Assembly: GCF_000373105.1 (NCBI RefSeq)
Contig: NZ_KB890415.1
Location: 1-45,321, forward strand
Source: Neolewinella persica DSM 23188
Lineage (GTDB): Bacteria; Bacteroidota; Bacteroidia; Chitinophagales; Saprospiraceae
Direction: 5' to 3'
Length of the DNA stretch: 45,321 bases
Positions 33,093-43,700 of this stretch are shown here, in pieces; position 1 is the first letter of the stretch; each line of letters opens with the position of its first letter. Position numbers and translations under genes: made by a program. The notes under the pieces were generated by a model. The model had not been told where the DNA came from. It was given only the letters and a program-made list of their open reading frames with translations, and ran no database searches.

Positions 33093-36000
33093 ATGAAAAC
33101 TACTGCCCATTACCTATTTAGGTTAACACTCTTGTATTTATTGGTTAGCAGCACGGTCCTATTTGGCCAATGCGCCCCGGGAAATACGTTTTTACAAAGT
33201 CAAGCGGACGTTGACAGTTTTGGTGCTACGATTGCAGGGTGTAGCCATATTCTTGGCTCAGTATCGATTAGGGAAGACATGGGGCCAGTTGATAATCTTG
33301 ACGCTTTTATCGGAGTCGAAATGATAGATGGCAATCTAGACATACAAGGTTTAGGCGGATTAAGCTCTCTGAACGGTTTAGACAATCTAGCGTACGTTGG
33401 TGGAAGCCTGAGATTATCAACCTTGCCTCTTATCAACTCACTTACGCCACTTGCTTCGGTAGCGCATGTGAATAATCTGTTGGTGTTAGTAATGGATGGT
33501 CTTATCGACTTGGATGGATTACAAAACCTCACACAAGTTGATGGCTTTGTCTTTATTGTTGAAAACGAAAACTTACAGAGCCTGCACGGTGCGGACAACA
33601 TATCAACCATTCCAATTGAGCTACGGGTTGCCGATAACCCGACACTATTGACACTTTTTAATTCTTCTGCACTTTTGCAGGCAGGCGCAATAGTTATCGA
33701 CGGGAACGAGCTATTACTGGACATGCTTGGGTTGGAAGGAGTCATGACGGTTGATGGTAACCTACTGATCAGGAACAATGATCTGTTATCCGATTTAACC
33801 GGATTAGGAGCCTTGGAGAGTTGCGGGAACATGAATATCCGACTAAACGGCGGCTTGAATAATTTTTCCGGAGCCGTTAATTTAACAACGATCAACGGGC
33901 CGCTAAGCGTCAATTTTAACGCTAGTCTTTCCTCCCTTGAAGGGCTAGATCAATTAACGACGGTCAGCGGACCCGTAGGAATAAACTTTAATGCCAATCT
34001 TACTAGCCTGGAAGGTTTAGATCAACTGACCACGGTTAACGGTAACCTTACCATTAATTCAGCACTACTCAGTGATGCATCCGCTTTGGTTAATTTGAGC
34101 ACCGTCCAGGGAGAACTGAGCATCACCAATACGAACCTTACGTCTCTTGAAGGCTTTCGGAACATCGATCCGGCGGGGCTAACTTCCCTCTTGTTGGAAG
34201 ACAATGGATTCCTTACACGATGTGCCTACCTGAACGTTTGTTCTTACCTCTCTTCCGGTGGAGCTAACCTGATATCCGCCAATAATGGTTCCCAGAACCC
34301 GGCAGGTATGCAGGCTGGTTGCCAATCTGCTGTGGAGATAACTTCCATTTGTAGCTCCTGCACCTCCTTTGATCCTCAGATAACGCTTGGTGCCTTCGAC
34401 GAAATGTTCGGCAGCTGCCTGGCGGAGCTTTCGTTCATAATGTCAGATTTATCGGGAACAGCGTCCCTTGTCATAACCACCAACGCTGGAGCTTTTGGTT
34501 TTCAAAGTACGCCGGGAGACTTGACGGCGGCATTCAATTTTGACAACTCTGAAGTAACCTTCACCCCCGCTGACGGAAATACCACCATCAGCTTTGGTGG
34601 GTACAACGATGGTTTTGGTACTTTCTTCATCGAATTATTGGACCCGGCTGCCCCATCACCCGTGATTACCATTACGGCTTTAAATGAGATGGGCGAAGAG
34701 CTGTGTTTCTTTACTTATACCTATGAATGTTCGCAAGAAGGAAACGAGTCATGCGCCGACGACTTCACCCTCACCGAAACCGGGGGCGATCAATGTTGTC
34801 CCTCTCTCTCCTACGCCAATACCGGCAGCGAGGCCGTTTTCGGCGTCAGTTTCATATTGACCGGCGGCGTGGTTTTCGACCCGGTGGTCACTGCTTTTCC
34901 CGAAGGGTACGTACCAGTGGACTACAGCTCCAGCACCCGTGTCCTCGCCCTAAGCAGCGAGGAAGCACTGCCCGCCAGCGTCGAAGACCTGCTTGATTTC
35001 TGCATGCTCAACGTCAATGACTCTGAACAGCAACTCATAGTCGATTACCTCGGCGCGAACCTGCGGACGGTACTCTGCTCCGACACCCTAACCTTCAACT
35101 GCCCCATCCAAAACTATTGCCTCGACGTAGCCTCCGACACCCTCGTCTGCGCCGAAGACGGCTACCGCCTGCAAATGAACGTAGTCGTTCCCGACAACAA
35201 CTACACCGACGACGTGGGCCGTGTAAAGGTCGTAGTTCCCGGTATAATGGATCCCATTATGTACGACTTCCCGATGCCGCTCACCGCCGGTGAAAGCTTC
35301 GGAATTGACACCTTGCTCAATCTGCCTGATCTGGTTGCCGGCGACACCCTCAAGGTGCTCGTCACCGCCCACGACGGGCCGGAGGAGCGGCTTTGTTGCT
35401 TTGCGGATTCGTTGTGTCTGGAGGTGCCTGATTGCGCTTCTTGTGACGGTGCTACCATTACCTTTGATCCGTCGGAGGACGAGTGCTGTTGGAGCTATTT
35501 TATTACTTTTCCAAACTCGCCACCGGACATCGATTCTGTCTGGTTTCTTTTTCAGGAATTTACTGGGGCTGATTTCCTGCTAACAGAACTAGACAATCCC
35601 GGATGGCAGCGTATCACGATAACGCCCGGAGAAGAGTACGCTTACATTCCCATAGGAACTCCAGACTTAACGACTCCGCTACAGCTACTCGAGATATGTA
35701 CTACGCCTGGCGGCGATAATGTGAATGCGCTGATTTCCTACGCCACGTTTAATCGAGCCACGAGGGAACGCCTCTGTAATTTTACGGGCGGAGGACTTCA
35801 GGAAGCTTGTCCAGCCAAGCCCTGCGACTCACTCGCTGCCACCCTCCAATCAGCCCCGGACACCCCCTGCGCCTACGATCTCTTCCTAGACAACACTTAC
35901 ACCACCGACCCCGACCTAATCACCTCCGTAACCGTAAACATCATCAGTGGCCCGGAACCAAACTTCTCGGGCGCCAACCTAATCCCGACCGCCCCCGGCT

Positions 36001-37250
36001 GGGATTTCGCCACCGGCAGCGGCGGCAGCTACACCCTGAACCCGGCCGACGGGGCGATGCCGCTCGGCACCGGGCAGCAAGTGTTTCGGTTTAATATTAA
36101 AGAGTCTTTCAGTGCGGACAGTACCTACGTGGAGGTTGCCTTCCTTTCCGGTATGGACACACTCTGCCGGGACACGGTGGTGGGAATTTGCCCGGGCTGT
36201 ATCACCATTCCGGAGGAAGAAATACTTTGTGATGAAGACCACCACCTCTACCGCTTCACCTTCATTAATCATTCTCCCTACCCAGTAAACGCTGTAAGGA
36301 TACTAGAGACGGATACACCCGGTATGGACGTACTACTGAACGCTCAAACGCACTTCCTGGGCGTAATGGTGCCGGTGGGCGGCACTTACACCGGCTTTTT
36401 ACCCGTGGAGTTTATGGACAATGGAGACGGGGAGTTATGTTTTGACATCGTCTTGCGCCAGGTGGTAGACGGGGAACTGCCCATCAACTGCTGCTTCGCG
36501 ACCTACTGCGTGGAGGTCTCCGATTGCTCCGGTACGCAGCCGGAACGCTGCGTAGAAAGAGCCGGCGTACCGACACCGGACAACTGCCCGCTGGAGTATC
36601 TGCCCGTCTGCGGCTGTGATGGGATTACCTACACCAATATCTGCTTTGCGCAGGATCGGGGCGTTGTCAATTACACCCAGGGGCCATGCCCCACCACCCC
36701 GCGTCCATTTCCCAATTTTCCAATTGATGGTATTGAGATCCTCGACGGTACGGTAATCATTAGCACGCCTATTCCCTTTCCCATTCCAGACGGGCAGCCT
36801 AATTGGCACGGCTACATTCTTCAGCGGCTGCGGACCTCGGATGATACCTGGTGGCAAGTTGCCGCCACCACCGTTGCCGAAGATGACATTATCCGGCTGG
36901 TGGACAGCGACCCGGCTGCTGGTGATCAGACTTATCGCCTCCTTGCCGTCACCATTTTCGGAGAGCCCTTTCTTAGTGAAACGGCTTCCATCGATGTACC
37001 CGCCAGGCGGGCGGGCATTACCCTTTCTCCGAATCCGGCGACGGGTGCCGTTTGGATCACCAGCGAATACGAAGGCGCGGCGACCATCGAAATCATCTCC
37101 GTCAAAGGGCAACGGAGTTCTTCCGTGATCGCAAACTTTGCCGGTACACCCGTACGCCTGGACCTGGGCCAGCGTGCTGCTGGTGTACATACGGTGGTGG
37201 TGCGGTTTGATGATGGGCGCTGGGGGAGTAAAAGGGTAGTGGTGGAATGA
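33093..37250 (+). CDS. Giant secreted protein: receptor-L-like repeats, cysteine modules, Kazal-like domain, T9SS type A end
   Basis: 1385 residues. Signal peptide to about residue 29 (LLYLLVSSTVLFGQ). Residues about 45-400 are leucine-rich, receptor-L-domain-like repeats (LDGLQNLTQVDG, SLEGLDQLTTVNGNLTI). Residues about 560-1150 are repeated cysteine modules: CCPSLSYANTGSEAVFGV, a PNYC/CLDVASDTLVC module, CCWSYF, CAYDLFLDNTYTTDPDL and CCFATYCVEVSDC. Residues about 1150-1195 form a Kazal-like fold (CPLEYLPVCGCDGITYTNIC). Residues 1308-1385 (TLSPNPATGAVWI to WGSKRVVVE) are a T9SS type A sorting domain. Likely a cell-surface or released protein; the Kazal-like part suggests protease inhibition, but this is only by similarity. 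First of three tandem paralogues. Confidence 0.85.
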   Translation: MKTTAHYLFRLTLLYLLVSSTVLFGQCAPGNTFLQSQADVDSFGATIAGCSHILGSVSIREDMGPVDNLDAFIGVEMIDGNLDIQGLGGLSSLNGLDNLAYVGGSLRLSTLPLINSLTPLASVAHVNNLLVLVMDGLIDLDGLQNLTQVDGFVFIVENENLQSLHGADNISTIPIELRVADNPTLLTLFNSSALLQAGAIVIDGNELLLDMLGLEGVMTVDGNLLIRNNDLLSDLTGLGALESCGNMNIRLNGGLNNFSGAVNLTTINGPLSVNFNASLSSLEGLDQLTTVSGPVGINFNANLTSLEGLDQLTTVNGNLTINSALLSDASALVNLSTVQGELSITNTNLTSLEGFRNIDPAGLTSLLLEDNGFLTRCAYLNVCSYLSSGGANLISANNGSQNPAGMQAGCQSAVEITSICSSCTSFDPQITLGAFDEMFGSCLAELSFIMSDLSGTASLVITTNAGAFGFQSTPGDLTAAFNFDNSEVTFTPADGNTTISFGGYNDGFGTFFIELLDPAAPSPVITITALNEMGEELCFFTYTYECSQEGNESCADDFTLTETGGDQCCPSLSYANTGSEAVFGVSFILTGGVVFDPVVTAFPEGYVPVDYSSSTRVLALSSEEALPASVEDLLDFCMLNVNDSEQQLIVDYLGANLRTVLCSDTLTFNCPIQNYCLDVASDTLVCAEDGYRLQMNVVVPDNNYTDDVGRVKVVVPGIMDPIMYDFPMPLTAGESFGIDTLLNLPDLVAGDTLKVLVTAHDGPEERLCCFADSLCLEVPDCASCDGATITFDPSEDECCWSYFITFPNSPPDIDSVWFLFQEFTGADFLLTELDNPGWQRITITPGEEYAYIPIGTPDLTTPLQLLEICTTPGGDNVNALISYATFNRATRERLCNFTGGGLQEACPAKPCDSLAATLQSAPDTPCAYDLFLDNTYTTDPDLITSVTVNIISGPEPNFSGANLIPTAPGWDFATGSGGSYTLNPADGAMPLGTGQQVFRFNIKESFSADSTYVEVAFLSGMDTLCRDTVVGICPGCITIPEEEILCDEDHHLYRFTFINHSPYPVNAVRILETDTPGMDVLLNAQTHFLGVMVPVGGTYTGFLPVEFMDNGDGELCFDIVLRQVVDGELPINCCFATYCVEVSDCSGTQPERCVERAGVPTPDNCPLEYLPVCGCDGITYTNICFAQDRGVVNYTQGPCPTTPRPFPNFPIDGIEILDGTVIISTPIPFPIPDGQPNWHGYILQRLRTSDDTWWQVAATTVAEDDIIRLVDSDPAAGDQTYRLLAVTIFGEPFLSETASIDVPARRAGITLSPNPATGAVWITSEYEGAATIEIISVKGQRSSSVIANFAGTPVRLDLGQRAAGVHTVVVRFDDGRWGSKRVVVE

Positions 37251-37299
37251 TGGATTATCCCCGAATTGATCGTATCGTAGACCCTTTAAATTTTTAGTT

Positions 37300-40200
37300 T
37301 TGCGAATCTTAATCCTTTTACTACTTCTCCTGCCCAATCTAATTGCCGCGCAGTGCCCGGCTGGTTCAGTTTCCCTGAATAGCCAAGCAGAAGTTGATGC
37401 GTTTAACCAAACCTATCCGGGGTGCCATAAGATTGACGTGACGCTTTTTGTGGAGGAAATCTCTGCTCCAATTTTCAACCTGGATAGCTTGTACCGTATT
37501 GACACAATTACCGAGGGACTCATCGTAAGAAACATCCCCGCACTGGTTGACCTGAACGGGTTACAGAGTCTACGGTTTGTAGGGCGAGACATCAGACTCC
37601 TCGGGCTACCCAATGTCACTAATCTTGATGCACTTTCGAATGTAAATCATTGTGGAGAAGACCTTTCAGTCGCAGACATAGGAAAAATAACGGACTTATC
37701 TTCCCTATCGGCCTTATCTGAAATTCCCGGCGATTTAGTAATTATCAATAATCCAGAGTTAACATCTTTAGGAGGCCTGGAAAATATTATAACGGTAGGG
37801 GGGGCAATGAGCGTGTCTGGTAATGTCAAGCTTTTTGACATTACGGCGTTGTCAAACGTAAGCTCAACCGGAGGTATGCTGAGAATCGTTGGAAATCCCG
37901 TGTTGACCAACTTAAGTGGGCTGGAGGGAATCAGTTCGGTGGGAGGAGAAATTTTACTCGCAAACAATGATCTACTAACCAGCCTGGCTGGAGTGAGAAA
38001 CGTCGCTGCAGCCTCTTTTTCTGTGCTCACCCTCGTGAATAACCTCAGCTTGACGGATTGTTCCTACGATAACATTTGTGAACACTTGTCGGGAGGAGGT
38101 ACTCATCAAATCAGTTTAACCAACGGGACAAGTAATGCCCCCGGGTTTCAGGAGGGATGTCAGACCGCAGTTCAAATTATTGAAGGTTGCGAGGTAGCGC
38201 CCCAGGAGGAGTGCGGTGCTCAGCTATTCGGAGCTGACGCACAATTCTGTCAACCTGTCTATAGCTACGAAAACGAATCTGGTGATCCAATACACGGAGT
38301 TGCCTTCAGGATCAGCGGAGCTGAATTCAACCACGATGATATATTTTGGAGCATGGAAGTTGAGCGACCAAGTTTCTCTTCTAATTCGATACTGTTAACA
38401 GCACCCGATCTAGCAGAATTACCAACTCTGCTGAGTGATTTTGTGGGTCTATATTTTCAAAACGTTGTCGCCAGCCCAATAGAATTGATCGTTGAATACC
38501 GTGACAGCACTTTGGAGGGTGTCATTTGTGCTGACACTTCGTTACTAAACTGTCCAGTTCCAAATTATTGCCTAGAAGTAGCTGCTGATACCCTCGTCTG
38601 TTCGGAGACCGACCCGGGCTACCGCCTGCAAATGAACGTCGTCGTACCCAACGACAACTACACTGACGACGTGGGCCGCATCAAGATCGCGGTCCCCGGG
38701 CTGGCACCAATTATGTACGACTTCATGCCTGCGCTGACCGCCGGGGAAAGCTTTGGTATCGACACCCTGCTGACTGGTATCGGGCTTACCGCCGGGGATT
38801 CCCTGAAAATCCTGGTTACCGCCCACGACGGACCGGAGGAGCGGCTGTGTTGCTTCGCGGATTCGTTGTGTTTACCCATCCCCGAATGTATTGATCCTTG
38901 TGAAGAACTGGACGCTCAGGTCATTTTTCAACCGAGTGAGTCTCCAGATGCAAGCGAGTGTTGTTTCGATGTAGTAGTCATCAATAACACGGCATCACCG
39001 GACCTTTTCGATTCCTTGTCCATTGATCTTTTTTTTCCAGGGGGTCAATTCCCAAGCTTTTCGCCTGTTTCGAATCCGATATGGAGTTTTTCATTACTTG
39101 GCTCCAATCCTTTTTCCTGGCAATTTTCGGGGAATCCACCTACTAACGGCGGAATGCCTGAAGTGATCGCTTCTTTCTGTATTGATCGTACGGAAGAGGA
39201 GGTGTTCTTTGAATACTCCACCACTTTTATCGATACGGATAGCGGTGAGGAATGTGCTCTGGCAACAGAAGTGGTTAGTTGCGACCCGCTCCCCGTAACT
39301 TGCGATTCTATCTCCGTCACCCTCGCCGTTAACGAAACTGACAGCTGCTGCTACTATTTGGTCTATGAGAATAGTTTGCCGGAAGGGACGATTGACTCTG
39401 TTCAGATCAATCTCTTTGAAGGCCCTTCATACGCTTTGGATAATTTTATTCTGACCAATAATTTTGCCTTTAGCCTCCTCAGGGAAAACGGAAGAAGTGA
39501 CATAACCCTTGGTCCTTTCCCCATCTTCAATACACCCATCGCCCCCGGAACCGACACCCTCCTCCAGTTCTGCCTGGACCCCGCCCACCCCCTCGACTCC
39601 ACCCGAATAGCAATAAACACCTTCCTCAACGGCGACGTAATGGAACCCTGCCGAGACACCCTCGCCGCCCTATGCCCAGCCCCTGACCCCTGTGATTCCC
39701 TGGCCGCCTACATCCTCCCCGACGAAGACGAACCCTGCTGCTACAACGTCTTCCTCGACAATACCTACGCCAATGAGGACGACCCACTGCAGTCCGTTAC
39801 GGTTAACCTGGTCGGTGGGCCAGCGGAAGAATTCTTCGGATTTTCCCGGATTCCCGTCGCTCCGGGCTGGGCTTTTGCGAGCGTCGAAGAGGAACGCCGT
39901 CGGTATACCCTCACGCCATCCGGAGCCAACGTCCCAACGGGGCTCGGGCAGCAGGTCTTTCAGTTCTGCGTAGCCGAAGACTTCAGCACCGATTCGACCT
40001 ACGTGGAAATTGCCTGGCAGACGGCAACGGATACGATCTGTGCGGATACGGTAGCGGCCATTTGCCAGAATTGTCTGGCGATCGAGGAAGAGGAATTGGG
40101 TTGTAACAACGGGCAGCCAACGTACGCCTTCACCTTCACCAATTATTCCGAGATTCCGGGCAATACCATCAGGGTAATATACACGGAAGGCGTTCCTGAG

Positions 40201-40674
40201 GGAATTGAAATGCCCGAAACCATCACGCTGATGGAGATGGTCGGGCCGGGCGAGACCTACTCCGGCACCCTGCTTATTGACCTCAATAATGATCTGGAGG
40301 GGCAGGAAGTATGCTTCGATATAATCCTGGAACAGGTATTGCCCAATCAGGCAGCGATCAGGTGTTGTTACGTTACGCACTGCGTGGTATCGTTGGATTG
40401 TGGTCCCGGTAATTTTGCTCCTGACGGTGGCGAGGTTGCTATTCTGGCGTATCCAAACCCTGCTAACGGAGCGGTGATGTTGGCGAGTAATTACCTGGGC
40501 CTAGCTAAGGTTTCTTTACTGTCCTTTACGGGGCAGAAGGCGGAAATTCTGTCGGTTGAGTTTGTGGGTATGCCGGTGCCGGTGGCCCTGGGCAATCGTC
40601 CTTCCGGGGTATATACCGTGCTGGTTCAGTTTGCGGATGGTCGCCAGGGTGTCCGCCGAATCGTCATCAAATAG
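37300..40674 (+). CDS. Giant secreted paralogue: receptor-L-like repeats, cysteine modules, T9SS type A end
   Basis: About 1124 residues. LILLLLLLPNLIAAQ is the signal peptide. Residues about 25-285 are receptor-L-like (LDALSNVNHC, LTSLGGLENIITVGG, LSGLEGISSVGG). Cysteine modules follow (PNYCLEVAADTLVC, RLCCFADSLC, CCFDVVVINN, CCYYLVYENS, CCYNVFLDNTYANED, CCYVTHCVVSLDC), paralogous to the preceding gene but without a Kazal-like domain. The end (AILAYPNPANGAVML to GVRRIVIK) is a T9SS type A sorting domain. The start is uncertain: TTG 37300 gives the best signal peptide, yet TAGTTTTG (37295-37302), an exact -7 box, overlaps it; there is no ATG. The gap to the previous gene is 49 bp, so co-transcription is likely. 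Confidence 0.82.
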   Translation: MRILILLLLLLPNLIAAQCPAGSVSLNSQAEVDAFNQTYPGCHKIDVTLFVEEISAPIFNLDSLYRIDTITEGLIVRNIPALVDLNGLQSLRFVGRDIRLLGLPNVTNLDALSNVNHCGEDLSVADIGKITDLSSLSALSEIPGDLVIINNPELTSLGGLENIITVGGAMSVSGNVKLFDITALSNVSSTGGMLRIVGNPVLTNLSGLEGISSVGGEILLANNDLLTSLAGVRNVAAASFSVLTLVNNLSLTDCSYDNICEHLSGGGTHQISLTNGTSNAPGFQEGCQTAVQIIEGCEVAPQEECGAQLFGADAQFCQPVYSYENESGDPIHGVAFRISGAEFNHDDIFWSMEVERPSFSSNSILLTAPDLAELPTLLSDFVGLYFQNVVASPIELIVEYRDSTLEGVICADTSLLNCPVPNYCLEVAADTLVCSETDPGYRLQMNVVVPNDNYTDDVGRIKIAVPGLAPIMYDFMPALTAGESFGIDTLLTGIGLTAGDSLKILVTAHDGPEERLCCFADSLCLPIPECIDPCEELDAQVIFQPSESPDASECCFDVVVINNTASPDLFDSLSIDLFFPGGQFPSFSPVSNPIWSFSLLGSNPFSWQFSGNPPTNGGMPEVIASFCIDRTEEEVFFEYSTTFIDTDSGEECALATEVVSCDPLPVTCDSISVTLAVNETDSCCYYLVYENSLPEGTIDSVQINLFEGPSYALDNFILTNNFAFSLLRENGRSDITLGPFPIFNTPIAPGTDTLLQFCLDPAHPLDSTRIAINTFLNGDVMEPCRDTLAALCPAPDPCDSLAAYILPDEDEPCCYNVFLDNTYANEDDPLQSVTVNLVGGPAEEFFGFSRIPVAPGWAFASVEEERRRYTLTPSGANVPTGLGQQVFQFCVAEDFSTDSTYVEIAWQTATDTICADTVAAICQNCLAIEEEELGCNNGQPTYAFTFTNYSEIPGNTIRVIYTEGVPEGIEMPETITLMEMVGPGETYSGTLLIDLNNDLEGQEVCFDIILEQVLPNQAAIRCCYVTHCVVSLDCGPGNFAPDGGEVAILAYPNPANGAVMLASNYLGLAKVSLLSFTGQKAEILSVEFVGMPVPVALGNRPSGVYTVLVQFADGRQGVRRIVIK

Positions 40675-40714
40675 ATCCGGACAATGCAGCACTCTATTGC
40701 TCCTCTACCTTTAC

Positions 40715-40773
40715 TTTGCACCTGCGGCCGCGCCCTCATTCGGTTCATTATTTGGGCGCGGACGCTGGTGCAG
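40715..40773. repeat. Inverted pair of NotI-core repeats (copies H and H2)
   Basis: TTTGCACCTGCGGCCGCGCC (40715-40734) and a variant GGGCGCGGACGCTGGTGCAG (40754-40773) face each other 19 bp apart, forming a stem with three mismatched positions. It lies in the 93-bp gap before the third paralogue and overlaps its assumed GTG start. Confidence 0.7.
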
Positions 40774-43700
40774 TGGAAGGATGAAAAGAGCAAGGGGTGG
40801 GGCCCATCCATCGTGCTTGTCCTGCTGCTGGTGAGCGGGAATTTACCCGCCCAGAGCTACGACAACTGGTACTTCGGTGATTCCTGCCACGTACAATTTG
40901 GCTTGAACGGTCCGGTAATTATTGACACCGGTAACCGGCCGCATTTCGCCCGCACCGGCACTGCCTCCGTCTCTGACGTTCAGGGCAACCTGCTGTTTTA
41001 CTCCAACGGAGTGGAGGTACGCGACGGCAACATGAACCTGGTACGAGACAGTCTTCGCGGCACCGGGACGCCCGCCATGCCCGCCGTTGCCACCCCCGTG
41101 CCCGGTCAGCCGGGTAATTACTTCCTGTTTACGACCAGTCGCTTTACCAATACCTTCACCGAACACGACAGCGTCTTCTATTCGCTGGTTACGACTGCCG
41201 GCGGCGTCACCGTCCATGATCCTGTTTTTTTTGGCGACAGCGTTAATCATAAGGTGCTTGTCATCCCGCACGACAACGGGCAGGATTACTGGGTCATCGC
41301 CCCGCACGGCGGCAACCCCGACCAGGGTGCCTTCTACACCGCTTTGATCGCCAATGGTACCGTCAGCCCTCCCGTCGTTCAGTATTTCGACCATCCTTAC
41401 GGCACGGACGGGAGCTTTGGCGATATCCGTGCTTCTCCTAACGGTCGCCTGATCGCCTCGGCCCGGAACACGAGTCGGATCGACCTGATGAGTTTTGACC
41501 CGGCTACCGGTGAGATGGCCTGGCTGAAATCCCCGCTAATGGATTATCGCCTCGCCGGCCTTGAGTTCAGTCCGGACGGTTGCGACGTTTATGTAGTCGG
41601 TAATGGTGCAACCTTTAGTCCGGGGGATGACTTTCCCGGTCGGCTTCTCCGCTACCGCATCGGCCTTAATGAACTCGAAGAGCTGGAAATCCCGGGGGCC
41701 TTTCCCTTTAACTTTCAGCCGGAACTCTCCGGCCTCCAGCGGGGTCCCGACGGCTGGTTGTACTTCGCTAATCAGTTGGCCAACGCCGTTGGCCGCTTTG
41801 ACCCTACAGCTCCCGACCCCTTCGCAACGGTCGATGCTACCTTCCTCCAGTTCGGACCGGGTACCGGTCAGGTACAGCTCGGGCTGCCGCATCCCTTACC
41901 GCGTATGCTGAACCTAAATACGGGGATTGGCTGCGAGATCAACTGTGAACCGCCGGTCTGTAACCAAACCTCCGTTCGTTTAGTACCGACGGAGGATGGT
42001 TGTTGCTACCGCCTCTTAGTAGACAATGAGTTTGCCTCCGATCCGGAACTCTTGCAGTCGTTGACCATCGGGCCGCTTGACGGGCAATCCATTAGTTATT
42101 CCGCAGTAGACTTGTTGCCACAACCGCCCGGTTGGTCCGTAACCATTTTGCCGGGCAGCCAGTTTGCTGCGGTTGGCACTGCCGACACCTTGCCGCAGGG
42201 CAACGGTTTTGAACTGCTTACCTTTTGCCTGGAGGAGGCACCGGCTACCGCTCCGGTAAGCCTGGTAGCCGAATGGCGGTCTGCTGATCAGGTGCTTTGT
42301 ACCGACACCGTTGCGGCTACTTGCTACGGTTGTCTGGAGATCGTCACTGATTCTCTGGGCTGTGGGACGGACGTTATGGAATACAGCTTCAGCTTTGTGA
42401 ACCACTCGCCGTACCCCGTGAACACCGTTCGTTTGCTGCCGCCGGAAGGCGGCGGGGCGGATATTTTGCTCTCCGAAGAAACGATTACGCTGACGGAGGA
42501 AATACCGGTAGGGGGCACTTACTCTGGGCGGATTTCCGTGTCTTTTCTTGATGTGGACGGGGATGGAGAGTTTTGTTTTGACGTAGTGTTGAGAAGGGTT
42601 GTATCGAGCCTGAATATAAACGTCAACTGCTGCTACGCAACGCATTGCGTTACCGCTGAGAATACGGTCTTGTTGGGTGGAGTATCATTGCTGGATGCTT
42701 TGATTAACGTTGCTCCGGCACAGGCGATTAAGTGCGACCCTGCAACGGTTGAACTGACGGCAACGATAACGGGCCTACCGGCGGGTGCGGAGGAAGAGGT
42801 CACTTGGTCCGGGCCAAATAGTACAGCTTTGTTGCCGCCACTCAGGGGACCGTCCGTTTTAGCCATTGAGGCAGGTGTTTTTCTGGCTACCTACCGGGAT
42901 GTTTTTGGATGTATCGTGGAGGATTCCGTTTTAGTTGCTGAAGACAGGAACCCGCCGAATGCCGTTTTGGCGGATAGTATAGACCTCACTTGTGAGGATG
43001 TGTTGCAGCTTGACGGTAGTATGAGCTCGCCCCCTGATCTTGAATTTGTCTGGACAGCCCAGGGAGGAGGGACGATACTGAGTGGTGTAAATGGGGCGAT
43101 GCCATTTGTTGAAGGGGTAGGGATTTATCAGCTGATCGTTGTCAACCCTGAGAACGGTTGTAGGGACACGGCGCAGACCGTCGTAAATGCTGAAGAGTTA
43201 ACGCCCGCTTCATTGCCGGAAGATATTTCGGACTGTTCCGTTCCACAAATCATTACGGGAAACTTACCGCCCGGGACGGAGGGAAGTTGGTCCGGCATAG
43301 GTGACGACCTGGCAGAATGGTCTGCCGACGGCACAACGGTAACCGTAAGCAACCTGGGAGCTGGGTTTTCGCTGGTTTGGACGCTATCTGCGCTTGATTG
43401 TCCGGAATACAGTTCGGATACTATTTTACTAAGTAGTGGGCTACAACTTGTCGCGAATAACGACACCCTTAACAGGTTTAACGGTGAGGGATTTGGATCC
43501 GTTAACTTGCTGGATAATGACGAGCTGGTGGGTGAGGTAACTATTAGGGTGATCAACGCCCCCGAATTTGGGGTTTTTAACCTGGAACCTGATGGACTTT
43601 TTACGCTGCAAATTGATCCTTGCCTAATGGAAGAAACCTCGATGAGGTATGAAATTCGAAGTGCTGATTGTGATGCCTTGCTTTCAACAGCTACACTATT

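Noticed and set aside
36435..37337. 300-codon minus-strand frame at the end of the first giant gene
   Set aside because: It is antisense to the Kazal-like and T9SS domains and shows no motif of its own.
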